Notes under the pieces: model-generated
Seen by the model: only the letters and a program-made list of their open reading frames with translations
Databases searched by the model: none
Told to the model about the DNA's origin: nothing
Shown here: positions 20,597 through 30,290 of the stretch, piece by piece
Position numbering within the stretch: the stretch's first letter is position 1
Layout: each line of letters starts with the position of its first letter
Assembly (NCBI GenBank): GCA_022766825.1
Contig: JALEQE010000094.1
Span: 1 to 32,287, forward strand
Length of the DNA: 32,287 nucleotides
Source: Oscillospiraceae bacterium
GTDB lineage: Bacteria > Bacillota > Clostridia > Oscillospirales > Ruminococcaceae
Direction of reading: 5' to 3'
Position numbers and translations under genes: made by a program

Positions 20597-23500
20597 TGCC
20601 GTTAAGAAGTGATATAAAGAAAGTACTGGTTATCGGTTCGGGTCCTATTATTATCGGACAGGCTGCCGAATTTGACTATGCGGGAACGCAGGCTTGCCGC
20701 GCACTTAAACAGGAGGGTTTGGAGGTCGTTCTGATAAACTCCAACCCCGCGACAATTATGACCGATAAGCATATGGCGGACAAGGTTTACATTGAACCGC
20801 TGACTTTGGACGTTGTAAAGCGCATTATCGAGATTGAAAAGCCCGACTCCGTTGTATCAAACCTCGGCGGACAGACCGCTCTGACGCTTTCAATGCAGCT
20901 TGCGGAAAGCGGATTTTTGGAAGAGCACGGCGTAAAACTGCTCGGCTCAAATCCAGAAACCATTCACAAAGCCGAGGACAGACAGGCTTTTAAGGATACG
21001 ATGGAAGAAATCGGTCAGCCCGTAATTCCGTCAAAGGTTGTCGAGGACATTGACAGCGCGATGGAGTTCGCGGAGGTTATCGGTTATCCCGTAATCGTTC
21101 GTCCCGCATTTACGTTGGGCGGCACGGGCGGCGGTATCGCGAATACTCCCGAGGAACTGCACGAAATCGCGACAAACGGACTGCGCCTTTCTCCGATTAC
21201 TCAGATACTTGTTGAGAAATGTATCGCGGGTTGGAAAGAAATCGAGTTTGAGGTAATGCGTGACAGAAAAGGCAACGTTATCACGGTCTGCTCTATGGAA
21301 AACTTCGACCCCGTCGGAGTTCACACGGGCGACTCAATCGTTGTCGCGCCCTGCGTAACGCTTGCCGATAAAGAGTATCAGATGTTGCGTACAGCGGCGT
21401 TGGATATTATTCAGGCTCTGAAAGTCGAGGGCGGCTGCAACTGTCAGTTCGCACTGAAACCCGACAGCTTTGAGTATGCCGTAATCGAGGTTAATCCTCG
21501 TGTATCTCGTTCCTCCGCGCTTGCGTCAAAGGCAACGGGTTATCCCATTGCAAAAGTCGCGGCTCGTATTGCTGTCGGCTATACGCTTGACGAAATCGTA
21601 AACCAGGTAACGGGCAAAACATACGCTTGCTTTGAACCTGCGCTCGATTATCTTGTCGTTAAGTTTCCGAAGTGGCCGTTTGATAAGTTCGTTTACGCGA
21701 ACAAGACGCTCGGTACTCAGATGAAGGCAACGGGCGAGATTATGGCTATCGCTCCGAGTTTTGAGGCGGGTATGATGAAAGCGGTTCGCTCGATTGAGCT
21801 GAAAATGGATACGCTCACCAAAAAGGAGTTTACGCTTCTTACCGATGAGGAAGTACTCAAAAAGCTGGAAGACATTGACGTTGACCGTTGCTTCTGCGTG
21901 TTTGAGGCTCTGAAACGCGGAATTTCCGTTGATACCATTCACGATATTACGAAAATCGACAAGTGGTTCATTTCAAAGCTTAACAACCTTGTAATGCTTG
22001 AAAAATGGCTTGCCGACGGTAAACTTACACAGGAAAAATACGATATTGCCAAGAAGTACTGCTACCTTGACAGTTCAATCGAGAAAATATCGGGTCAGAA
22101 ACTTGCCGACTGCGGAATTGAACGCCGACTTGCCGTATACAAAATGGTTGATACCTGCGCGGCGGAGTTTGCGGCGTCAACACCGTATTTCTACAATACG
22201 TTCGACCGTGAGAACGAAGCGGCGGAGTTTATCGAGGCTCACCCGACCGACAAGAAGAAAGTTATCGTTTTCGGTTCGGGACCCATTCGTATCGGACAGG
22301 GTATCGAATTTGACTATTGCTCGGTTCACTGCGTTTGGACGCTGAAAGAAGAAGGCTGCGAGGCTATTATCTGCAACAACAACCCCGAAACCGTTTCAAC
22401 GGACTTCGATACGGGAACGCGCCTTTATTTCGACCCGCTTACCCGCGAGGACGTCGAGGCTCTTATTGCGACAGAAAAGCCGTATGGGTGCGTTGTTCAG
22501 TTCGGCGGACAGACGGCGATTTCGCTTACAAAACATCTGACAGAACTGGGTGTGCGTATTCTCGGAACACAGGCGGCGGACATTGACGCGGCGGAAGACC
22601 GTGAGCTGTTTGACGAACTGCTTGAAAAATGCAACATTCCGCGCCCAAAGGGAGAAACTGTATTCACAACGGACGAGGCGGTCAAAGCGGCGAACGAACT
22701 CGGTTATCCCGTACTTCTGCGCCCGTCATACGTTCTCGGCGGACAGAATATGATAATCGCGCACGGTGACAGCGATGTTATCGAATATATGAACATCATC
22801 ACGGCGACAAAACTCGAAAACCCCGTGCTTATCGATAAGTATATGATGGGAACGGAAGTCGAGGTTGACGCGATTTGCGATGGCGAGGATTTTGTAATTC
22901 CCGGAATTATGGAACACGTCGAGCGCGCGGGAATCCATTCGGGCGACTCCATTTCGATTTATCCGTGTCAGAACCTTTCGGAGCATATCAAGAAAGTAAT
23001 TATCGACTACACCGAAAAGCTGGCGAAAGCCCTGCACGTTGTAGGTCTTGTGAACATTCAGTATGTTGTTTACAATCACGAGGTTTATGTAATAGAAGTA
23101 AACCCTCGTTCTTCAAGAACTGTTCCTTATATCAGCAAGGTTACGGGCGTGCCTATGGTTGACCTCGCGACAAAGGTAATTCTCGGCAAGAAACTCAAAG
23201 ATATGGGATACAAGAGCGGACTTTATCCCGAAAGCAATTATATCGCGGTTAAAGTTCCCGTGTTCTCGTTCGCCAAACTGAACGACGTGGATAATCAGCT
23301 CGGTCCCGAAATGAAGTCAACGGGCGAATGTCTGGGTATCGCAAAAACGTTCGGTGACGCGCTGTTCAAGGGACTTACGGCGGCGGGATATAAGTTCTGC
23401 GACAAGGGCGGAGTGCTTATTTCCGTGCGTGATTCCGATAAGAACGAAGTTATCGAAATCGCGAGCCGTTTCGAGGAACTCGGCTTTAAGATTTACGCGA

Positions 23501-23802
23501 CAGCAGGTACGGCGTCCGTGCTTAACCGCAATATGATTGCGGCAAATCACGTTTACCGTATTCACGAGGCGAAAGAGCCGAACGTCATTACGCTTTTGGA
23601 AAGCGGGGAAATCAATTACGTTGTTTCCACTTCCGAAACGGGCAGAAAACCGTCGCTTGACAGTGTGCGTATGAGAAGAAAAGCGGTTGAGCGTTCAATA
23701 GTATGTCTTACGGCGATTGATACGGCAAACGCTTTGCTTGATTGTCTTGAAGCGCGTCGTTCGATTAACGATGTCGAAATGGTTGACATTACTAAAATAT
23801 AA
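20596..23802 (+). CDS. carB: Carbamoyl-phosphate synthase large subunit
   Basis: 1068 aa with duplicated ATP-grasp halves (VLVIGSGPIIIGQAAEFDYAGTQACRAL; VIVFGSGPIRIGQGIEFDYCSVH). TAATG overlap with carA. Confidence 0.99.
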   Translation: MPLRSDIKKVLVIGSGPIIIGQAAEFDYAGTQACRALKQEGLEVVLINSNPATIMTDKHMADKVYIEPLTLDVVKRIIEIEKPDSVVSNLGGQTALTLSMQLAESGFLEEHGVKLLGSNPETIHKAEDRQAFKDTMEEIGQPVIPSKVVEDIDSAMEFAEVIGYPVIVRPAFTLGGTGGGIANTPEELHEIATNGLRLSPITQILVEKCIAGWKEIEFEVMRDRKGNVITVCSMENFDPVGVHTGDSIVVAPCVTLADKEYQMLRTAALDIIQALKVEGGCNCQFALKPDSFEYAVIEVNPRVSRSSALASKATGYPIAKVAARIAVGYTLDEIVNQVTGKTYACFEPALDYLVVKFPKWPFDKFVYANKTLGTQMKATGEIMAIAPSFEAGMMKAVRSIELKMDTLTKKEFTLLTDEEVLKKLEDIDVDRCFCVFEALKRGISVDTIHDITKIDKWFISKLNNLVMLEKWLADGKLTQEKYDIAKKYCYLDSSIEKISGQKLADCGIERRLAVYKMVDTCAAEFAASTPYFYNTFDRENEAAEFIEAHPTDKKKVIVFGSGPIRIGQGIEFDYCSVHCVWTLKEEGCEAIICNNNPETVSTDFDTGTRLYFDPLTREDVEALIATEKPYGCVVQFGGQTAISLTKHLTELGVRILGTQAADIDAAEDRELFDELLEKCNIPRPKGETVFTTDEAVKAANELGYPVLLRPSYVLGGQNMIIAHGDSDVIEYMNIITATKLENPVLIDKYMMGTEVEVDAICDGEDFVIPGIMEHVERAGIHSGDSISIYPCQNLSEHIKKVIIDYTEKLAKALHVVGLVNIQYVVYNHEVYVIEVNPRSSRTVPYISKVTGVPMVDLATKVILGKKLKDMGYKSGLYPESNYIAVKVPVFSFAKLNDVDNQLGPEMKSTGECLGIAKTFGDALFKGLTAAGYKFCDKGGVLISVRDSDKNEVIEIASRFEELGFKIYATAGTASVLNRNMIAANHVYRIHEAKEPNVITLLESGEINYVVSTSETGRKPSLDSVRMRRKAVERSIVCLTAIDTANALLDCLEARRSINDVEMVDITKI

Positions 23803-23855
23803 CTATTATCTCTCCCCCCTCTTTTGGGGGAGAAATTGAATAAGGTAACAAATCT

Positions 23856-24443
23856 ATGAAAATCGGCAATTATTCGGTTAAGCACAGCTATAAGCCCGCG
23901 CGGATAATCAGTGACGTTTTGTCGTTGGGAATAACCGTTTTGATACTGTTTTCCACGCTGAATTTTTTTCCGCTTTATAAAGCGAGAATAAACGAAATCG
24001 GCGAGGTAAATCTTGAGATAGTCGCGGAATATCGTTATTCGCTGACATACAGGCAGTATTTCGCGTGGATATATCCCGCGCTTGCCGTAATAATATTTGG
24101 TGTGTATCTTATTCTGATACTGAAAAATCACAGGTTCGCGAAATACGACATAACGGCGGCTAACGCGCAGAGCGTTTACGATTGGTACGCTTTCGCGGTT
24201 TCGCTTTGCAAGATACCGCTGCTACTTGCCGTGCTTGATATGATGTACGTTTTTCATCAGCGAATGATGTTCAACGAGGTGCGTTTGTTCGGTTTTCAGT
24301 ATATTCTGTACGCACTTTTGATTGTTATTGTGGTTCGCTTGTCGGTTCACAGAATAAAAGGACTTACTCAAAAGGAAAAGAAATCGAATAAAGCGGACGA
24401 TGTTGACGTAAAAGCCAAATTGGCGGATGACGACCGAAAATAA
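23856..24443 (+). CDS. Hypothetical multi-TM membrane protein inside the pyr operon
   Basis: 195 aa with about four hydrophobic segments and a charged tail. Sits between carB and pyrK, codirectional with tight spacing. Confidence 0.75.
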   Translation: MKIGNYSVKHSYKPARIISDVLSLGITVLILFSTLNFFPLYKARINEIGEVNLEIVAEYRYSLTYRQYFAWIYPALAVIIFGVYLILILKNHRFAKYDITAANAQSVYDWYAFAVSLCKIPLLLAVLDMMYVFHQRMMFNEVRLFGFQYILYALLIVIVVRLSVHRIKGLTQKEKKSNKADDVDVKAKLADDDRK

Positions 24444-24453
24444 GGAGTTTGAT

Positions 24454-25224
24454 ATGTTTTACTGCGGGAAATATCCCATAATTGAGAAAAAAACGCTTGC
24501 GAAAAGCGTCTATTCGTTCACGATAGACGCGCCCGAGCTTGCCGACGAGGCACAGCCGGGACAGTTCGCGAATATTGCCGCGCCGGGCTTTACGCTCCGC
24601 CGCCCCATTTCAATTTGCGGTATCGATAAGGAAAACGGCACTTTGCGTTTCGTGTTTGAGGTTCGAGGAAAAGGCACGGAGGAAATCGCAAGCCTTACCG
24701 AGGGCGAAAGCCTTGACGTACTCGGTCCTCTCGGAAACGGTTTCCGTATTCCCGACGGGAAAAAGGTAGTCGTTGTTGGCGGGGGAATTGGCGTGCCGCC
24801 GCTTTTGGGCGTGTCGAAAGTATCACGGGAGCTATGCACGGCTGTCCTCGGTTTCCGTGACTATTCCAAAATAATACTCACCGATGAGTTTAAAGAAAAC
24901 GGTTCGGAAACAATTATCTGTACCGATGACGGAAGCGTCGGTCAAAAGGGTTTGGTTACGTTTCCGCTTGCCGATATACTCGAAAAAGGCGAAACGGCGG
25001 CGGTTCTTGCTTGCGGCCCCGAACCTATGCTGAAAGCGGTTGTCAAGATGTGCGAATTGTATAAAGTGCCGTGTCAGGTGTCGCTTGAACAGAGAATGGG
25101 TTGCGGCGTCGGAGCGTGCGTTGTATGTTCTTGTATGACCGTCCGCAACGGACAGGAGTTCTATTCGAGAGTGTGCAAGGACGGCCCTGTATTCAATGCC
25201 GAGGAGGTGAAATTCAATGGTTGA
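24454..25224 (+). CDS. pyrK: Dihydroorotate dehydrogenase electron transfer subunit
   Basis: FAD/NAD binding (GFTLRRPISICGID, VVVGGGIGVPPLLGVSK) and the Cys cluster MGCGVGACVVCSCM. ATG 24454 with SD AAGGAG. Confidence 0.95.
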   Translation: MFYCGKYPIIEKKTLAKSVYSFTIDAPELADEAQPGQFANIAAPGFTLRRPISICGIDKENGTLRFVFEVRGKGTEEIASLTEGESLDVLGPLGNGFRIPDGKKVVVVGGGIGVPPLLGVSKVSRELCTAVLGFRDYSKIILTDEFKENGSETIICTDDGSVGQKGLVTFPLADILEKGETAAVLACGPEPMLKAVVKMCELYKVPCQVSLEQRMGCGVGACVVCSCMTVRNGQEFYSRVCKDGPVFNAEEVKFNG

Positions 25225-26128
25225 TTTGAGCGTAAGAATTGCGGGAGTTGAATTTCCAAACCCCGTCATAGCAGCTTCGGGAACTTACGGCAACGGCGAA
25301 TGTTACACCGACCTATATCCGATTTCAAAGCTCGGCGGTATTTCGTGCAAGGGAATGACCATTGAGCCGAAACTCGGCAACCCGCCGCCTCGTATCGCAG
25401 AAACTTATTCGGGCATACTCAATTCCGTAGGATTGCAGAATATCGGCGTTCACGGTTTTATTGAATACTATCTCCCGACTTTGAAAGAAGAGGGAAACGT
25501 TATCATAGCGAATGTTGCGGGAGCGACAATTGACGATTATATTGCGGCGGCAGAGGCTCTTGACGCGTCCGACGTGGATATGATTGAACTGAATATTTCC
25601 TGCCCGAACGTAAAAGCGGGCGGAGCGACTTGGGGTGTTTCCGCCGAGGGAGCAAGTTCGGTTACAAAGGCAGTCCGCAAAGCGACAAGCAAGCCGCTTA
25701 TCGTAAAGCTAACGCCGAACGTTACCGATATTACGGTAATCGCGAAAGCCGTTGAGGCGGAGGGCGCAGACGCTATTTCGCTTATCAACACACTTCTCGG
25801 TATGCGTATCGATATCAAAACGCGCCGTCCCATACTCAAAAACAATATGGGTGGATTGAGCGGCCCCGCCGTATTCCCCGTCGCGGTGAGAATGGTTCAT
25901 CAATGCTATAAAGCGGTGAATATCCCGATAATCGGTATGGGCGGTATTTCCACCTGGGAGGACGCTGTCGAGATGATGCTGGCGGGCGCTTGCGCCGTTC
26001 AGATGGGTACGGCGATTTTTACAGACCCATATTCTCCGCTTAAAGTAATCGACGGTATCGCCGAATATATGGAGAAAAACGGTATAAAGTCGCTGTCGGA
26101 AATTGTCGGTCAGTGCCAAGATTGGTGA
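25217..26128 (+). CDS. pyrD: Dihydroorotate dehydrogenase, class 1B catalytic subunit
   Basis: NPVIAASGTYGNGECY, NISCPNVKAGG, GMGGISTWEDAVEMMLAGA. Overlaps pyrK. Confidence 0.97.
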   Translation: MVDLSVRIAGVEFPNPVIAASGTYGNGECYTDLYPISKLGGISCKGMTIEPKLGNPPPRIAETYSGILNSVGLQNIGVHGFIEYYLPTLKEEGNVIIANVAGATIDDYIAAAEALDASDVDMIELNISCPNVKAGGATWGVSAEGASSVTKAVRKATSKPLIVKLTPNVTDITVIAKAVEAEGADAISLINTLLGMRIDIKTRRPILKNNMGGLSGPAVFPVAVRMVHQCYKAVNIPIIGMGGISTWEDAVEMMLAGACAVQMGTAIFTDPYSPLKVIDGIAEYMEKNGIKSLSEIVGQCQDW

Positions 26129-26131
26129 ATT

Positions 26132-26830
26132 ATGGAAGAATTTTGCAGAACCGAACGTCTGTTGGGAGCGGCGACTGTCGAAAAGCTGTCGCAAATCCGA
26201 GTTGCCGTGTTCGGAATAGGCGGGGTTGGCGGTCATGCGGCGGAGGCGCTTGTGCGGAGCGGTATCGGAGCATTGGATATTGTTGACGGCGATGAAGTCG
26301 CTCTGTCAAACATCAACCGTCAGATTATCGCTTTACACAGCACGGTCGGTATGCCGAAAACAGAAGCCGCCGCCGAGCGTTTTCTTGACATCAACCCAAA
26401 TCTTCGCTTAAAGAAATTTCAGTTGAGATTATCCGAGGAAACGGCAGGCGAGTTTGATTTTTCCGCATACGATTACGTTATTGACGCTATTGACGATGTT
26501 CGCGCGAAAGTACTTCTCGCCGTGAAATGCAAGGAGAGCGGCACGCCGCTTATCAGTTCAATGGGCGCGGGAAATAAAGTTGACCCGACAAAGTTTCAGG
26601 TCGCCGATATTTACAAAACGTCCGTTTGCCCTTTGGCGCGGGTAATGCGCCGAGAACTTAAACAGCGCGGAATAGAACATCTCAAAGTGGTTTTTTCAAC
26701 GGAACTGCCCGCCGCGCCCACAAAAGAGGGAGAACGTGTTGTTCCCGCGTCGTGCGCCTTTGTTCCGTCGGTTGCGGGGCTGATTATCGCGAGCGAGGTT
26801 GTAAAGGATATTGTAAACGCGGATAATTGA
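26132..26830 (+). CDS. tcdA: ThiF-family tRNA threonylcarbamoyladenosine dehydratase
   Basis: RLLGAATVEKLSQIRVAVFGIGGVGGHAAEALVRSGIGALDIVDGDEVALSNINRQ...GAGNKVDPTKFQVADIYKT. Confidence 0.92.
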   Translation: MEEFCRTERLLGAATVEKLSQIRVAVFGIGGVGGHAAEALVRSGIGALDIVDGDEVALSNINRQIIALHSTVGMPKTEAAAERFLDINPNLRLKKFQLRLSEETAGEFDFSAYDYVIDAIDDVRAKVLLAVKCKESGTPLISSMGAGNKVDPTKFQVADIYKTSVCPLARVMRRELKQRGIEHLKVVFSTELPAAPTKEGERVVPASCAFVPSVAGLIIASEVVKDIVNADN

Positions 26831-26852
26831 TGATGTATCGTAATATAAATTA

Positions 26853-26885
26853 GGCAGCACAATTTTGTGCTGCCGTATTTTTTTG
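26853..26885 (+). terminator. Terminator after tcdA
   Basis: GGCAGCAC-aatttt-GTGCTGCC followed by gtattttttt. Confidence 0.88.
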
Positions 26886-26887
26886 AC

Positions 26888-26916
26888 TTGACAAATACCC
26901 CCATAGGGTATATAAT
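26888..26916 (+). promoter_or_regulatory. csoR-copA promoter with CsoR operator in the spacer
   Basis: TTGACA (26888-26893), 17-bp spacer, TATAAT (26911-26916). Palindrome-like ATACCCCCATAGGGTAT at 26895-26911. Confidence 0.88.
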
Positions 26917-26937
26917 ATAATTGAGGAGTTGATTTTG

Positions 26938-27240
26938 ATGAATGAAGAATGTCCTTGCTGTCAGAAGAAAAAGATACGTTCGGAAGAGGAGCAAAAAAAG
27001 CTTATAAACCGTCTGAACCGAATTTCGGGGCAGATAAACGGAATAAAGAAAATGGTCGAGAACAGCGCTTATTGCGTTGATATTCTGACGCAGGTCGCCG
27101 CTGTAAACGCCGCGCTGAATTCTTTCAATAAAGAACTGCTTTCCGAGCATATAAAAACGTGCGTTGCGGATAATATAAGAAATGGCAACGATGAGGTTAT
27201 TGACGAACTTGTCAAAATCTTGAAAAAATTGATGAAATAG
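26938..27240 (+). CDS. csoR: CsoR-family copper-sensing repressor
   Basis: DUF156 fold LINRLNRISGQINGIKKMVE, with Cu ligand pattern Cys (AYCVDIL), His and Cys (SEHIKTCV). Confidence 0.93.
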   Translation: MNEECPCCQKKKIRSEEEQKKLINRLNRISGQINGIKKMVENSAYCVDILTQVAAVNAALNSFNKELLSEHIKTCVADNIRNGNDEVIDELVKILKKLMK

Positions 27241-27261
27241 AAATGAAATCGGAGAAATAAA

Positions 27262-29748
27262 ATGCGGCAGTTTAATGTTACGGGAATGAGCTGCGCGGCT
27301 TGTTCGGCGCGTGTGGAAAAGGCGGTAAATGCTGTTGCGGGAGTGCGCTCCTGTTCGGTTAGTCTGCTTACGAATACAATGGGCGTTGAGGGCGGCGAAC
27401 CGTCCGAGATAATTAAGGCGGTGGAAAACGCGGGTTACGGCGCGTCTTTAAAGGGCGAAAAGGCAGAGAATAAAGCCGAAAATGACGAATACACGGAAGT
27501 TAAGCGAATGAAAAAACGCTTGTTCTGGAGCTTGGGATTTCTCGCTTTGCTGATGTACATTTCAATGGGCGCGATAATGTGGGGGTGGCGTTTGCCGCCG
27601 TTTCTTGCGAATGACCACGTTTCAATGGCACTGGCGCAGTTATTGCTTACCTCTGTGATAATGGTAATCAATCAGAAGTTCTTCGTGAGCGGTTTCAAAG
27701 GCATAATTCACGGCACGCCGAATATGGATACGCTCGTGGCTCTCGGCGCGGCGGCGGCTTATCTGTACAGCGTGTATGCGATGTTCGTGATGAGCAACGC
27801 TCAGGCGGCGGGCGACAGCGATACCGTGATGAAATATATGCACGAACTGTATTTTGAAAGTGCGGGTATGATTTTAACGCTGATAACGCTTGGGAAAACG
27901 TTGGAGGCGTATTCCAAAGGAAAGACGACTTCCGCGCTGAAAAGTCTTGTCAAGCTTGCGCCGCAAACAGCTGTCATAGTCAAAGACGGCGAGGAAGTGA
28001 CCGTGCCCGTTGAACAGGTGAAAATCGGCGATATTTTCGCGGTTAAAGTCGGGGAGAGCATACCCGTTGACGGCGTGATTATTGAGGGCGAAACAGCGGT
28101 AAACGAAAGCGCGCTGACGGGTGAAAGTATTCCCGCCGACAAAATAGCAGGCGACGAGGTTAACGCGGCGACAATAAACATTTCGGGGTATATTCGCTGT
28201 AAAGCGACAAGGGTCGGCGAGGATACTTCGCTGTCGCAGATAATAAAGACGGTAAGCGACGCGGCGGCGACAAAAGCGCCAATTGCGAAAATCGCCGATA
28301 AGGTTTCGGGAGTTTTCGTGCCTGTCGTTATCGCGATCGCGCTTGTGACAATCGCCGTGTGGTTATTGCTTGGAAACGGCGTTGGGTTCGCTTTGGAGCG
28401 CGGAATTTCCGTGCTTGTTATTTCCTGTCCGTGCGCTTTGGGGCTTGCAACTCCCGTTGCGATAATGGTCGGAAACGGTATGGGCGCAAAGCACGGTATT
28501 TTGTTCAAGACCGCCGTGTCGTTAGAAGAAACGGGCAAAGCTGACACGGTTATTCTTGATAAAACAGGAACAATCACAAGCGGCGAACCTGTTGTCACCG
28601 ATATAATTCCGAACGGAATTACCGCCGATGAATTATTGCGCCGAGCGTATTCGTTGGAAATCCGTAGCGAACACCCGCTTGCAAGAGCGATTACAAGCTA
28701 CGGAAAGGAACGCGGATTTTCCGCCGCCGAGCCGAGTAAATTTGAGGTTCTGCGCGGGAGCGGAATTTCGGCGACGCTTGACGGGGAACGTTATGTTGCG
28801 GGAAATCTGCGCCTTTGTGGAACTTATTGCGATATTCCCGAAGAACTTCTCGCGGTTTCGGAAAAACTGTCGGACGAGGGAAAAACGCCGCTGTTTTTCT
28901 GCTGTGAACAGAAACCTATCGGGATAATCGCCGTGGCGGATAAAATCAAGGACGAAAGTCCTGCCGCCGTTGAACAGCTGAAAAATATGGGATTGCGGAC
29001 GGTAATGCTTACGGGAGATAACCTCAGAACCGCCGAGGCTGTCGGACGGCTTGCGGGCGTTGACGAGGTGATCGCTGAGGTACTTCCGGGCGGCAAAGAG
29101 GAAGTTGTGCGCGAGTTTCAAAAGCGCGGAAAAGTCGTTATGGTGGGCGACGGTATCAACGACGCGCCCGCGCTTACCCGCGCCGATATCGGCATTGCAA
29201 TCGGGGCGGGGAGCGATATTGCGCTTGACGCGGCGGACGTTGTGCTGATGAAATCGCGGCTCACGGACGTTCCCGCGGCGATACGCTTGTCACGGCGAAC
29301 TCTGTTGAATATCAAGGAAAATCTGTTTTGGGCGTTTATATACAACGTAATCGGAATACCGCTTGCGGCGGGCGTGTGGATAGGTCTGTTCGGTTGGCGG
29401 CTCAATCCTATGTTCGGGGCGGCGGCAATGAGTTTGTCGAGCTTCTGCGTTGTAACAAACGCTTTGCGGCTGAATTTCGTTGACATTTACAACACAAAGC
29501 GCGACCGCAAACGGCGCGTTAAAATACAAAAGGAGGAAAAAACAATGAAAGTTACAATGAAAATCGAGGGAATGATGTGCGGGCATTGCGAGGCGACAGT
29601 TAAAAAGGCTTTGGAGGCTCTGCCGACTGTTGAGAGCGCGGAGGTATCGCACGAAAAAGGCACGGCTGTTGTTAAACTCAAAGAGCCGACCGATTTTGAA
29701 GTTTTGAAAAAAGCCGTTGAGGATAAGGATTACAAGGTTATCGGATAA
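27262..29748 (+). CDS. copA: Copper P1B-ATPase with N-terminal HMA domain and in-frame C-terminal CopZ-like HMA domain
   Basis: GMSCAACSARVEKAV, ion motif SCPCALGLATP, DKTGTITSGEP, GDGINDAPAL, then MKVTMKIEGMMCGHCEATVKKALEAL. Confidence 0.97.
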   Translation: MRQFNVTGMSCAACSARVEKAVNAVAGVRSCSVSLLTNTMGVEGGEPSEIIKAVENAGYGASLKGEKAENKAENDEYTEVKRMKKRLFWSLGFLALLMYISMGAIMWGWRLPPFLANDHVSMALAQLLLTSVIMVINQKFFVSGFKGIIHGTPNMDTLVALGAAAAYLYSVYAMFVMSNAQAAGDSDTVMKYMHELYFESAGMILTLITLGKTLEAYSKGKTTSALKSLVKLAPQTAVIVKDGEEVTVPVEQVKIGDIFAVKVGESIPVDGVIIEGETAVNESALTGESIPADKIAGDEVNAATINISGYIRCKATRVGEDTSLSQIIKTVSDAAATKAPIAKIADKVSGVFVPVVIAIALVTIAVWLLLGNGVGFALERGISVLVISCPCALGLATPVAIMVGNGMGAKHGILFKTAVSLEETGKADTVILDKTGTITSGEPVVTDIIPNGITADELLRRAYSLEIRSEHPLARAITSYGKERGFSAAEPSKFEVLRGSGISATLDGERYVAGNLRLCGTYCDIPEELLAVSEKLSDEGKTPLFFCCEQKPIGIIAVADKIKDESPAAVEQLKNMGLRTVMLTGDNLRTAEAVGRLAGVDEVIAEVLPGGKEEVVREFQKRGKVVMVGDGINDAPALTRADIGIAIGAGSDIALDAADVVLMKSRLTDVPAAIRLSRRTLLNIKENLFWAFIYNVIGIPLAAGVWIGLFGWRLNPMFGAAAMSLSSFCVVTNALRLNFVDIYNTKRDRKRRVKIQKEEKTMKVTMKIEGMMCGHCEATVKKALEALPTVESAEVSHEKGTAVVKLKEPTDFEVLKKAVEDKDYKVIG
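29545..29748 (+). CDS. copZ: Candidate nested CopZ-like copper chaperone initiated inside copA
   Basis: ATG 29545 in the copA frame, preceded by AAAAGGAGG (29528-29536) with an 8-nt spacer. Complete 67-aa HMA protein. Confidence 0.65.
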   Translation: MKVTMKIEGMMCGHCEATVKKALEALPTVESAEVSHEKGTAVVKLKEPTDFEVLKKAVEDKDYKVIG

Positions 29749-29788
29749 AAAACCGAAAAATCGCAGCCCATACCTCAACAATGATTAA

Positions 29789-29819
29789 CGGACGCTTTTC
29801 GATGAAAGGCGTCCGTTTT
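29789..29819 (+). terminator. Terminator after copA/copZ
   Basis: CGGACGCTTTTCgatGAAAGGCGTCCG followed by tttt. Confidence 0.85.
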
Positions 29820-29833
29820 CAATACAATTTATT

Positions 29834-29946
29834 ATAGGCTACACCGCATAATTATTGTCGTGCACGCATTTTGCGTTTTGCACAAAACGCTATGTCAGAA
29901 AATATGCAAACAAAGGCATAGCTGTTAATTGTGCGGTATTGTTTCA
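29834..29946. repeat. Degenerate fold-back repeat, probable diverged member of the MITE-like family
   Basis: ACACCGCATAATTA (29841-29854) is an imperfect inverse of TTAATTGTGCGGTAT (29925-29939). Internal palindrome GCGTTTTG-CA-CAAAACGC (29873-29890). Confidence 0.55.
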
Positions 29947-30078
29947 AGTGCTTATTTGTTATCCTGTTTTCTAAAAAAGGTTTTTTGCACATATTTCAGC
30001 GTTTATTTTTGTAACATTAGACAAAATTTTCTATTAGGCGCTAAAATATATCGACAAATACATAATTTTATGTTATAC

Positions 30079-30258
30079 TTAAGGCAACACCGCACAAAGA
30101 ACGCCTTACGGCTTTGTACGCATCTTGCTTGCATATTTTCCGTCATCTTGCACAAATTTCGCTTGACGGGCGTCAGCCCGCCTGCGCTCAATTTGTACAA
30201 TCTGCCGAAAAATCTGACGGCGCAATATGCGCACAATCTCTGTGCGGTATTGCCTTAA
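30079..30258. mobile_element. 180-bp MITE-like fold-back element
   Basis: Termini TTAAGGCAACACCGCACA (30079-30096) and TGTGCGGTATTGCCTTAA (30241-30258) are inverse at 17/18. Internal complementary arms (e.g. TTGCACAAATT / AATTTGTACAA, CGGGC-gtca-GCCCG). No ORF of its own. Confidence 0.75.
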
Positions 30259-30290
30259 TTATATATAATTCTGATTAAAGGAGAATAAAA

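Noticed and set aside
21526-21942. Long antisense ORFs across atp, car and copA genes
   Set aside because: Antisense shadows of strongly conserved genes in codon-biased DNA; no SD or family motifs.
23811-23833. TCTCCCCC/GGGGGAGA hairpin after carB as a terminator
   Set aside because: No T-run follows and the operon continues into pyrK/pyrD; at most a weak processing or attenuation site.
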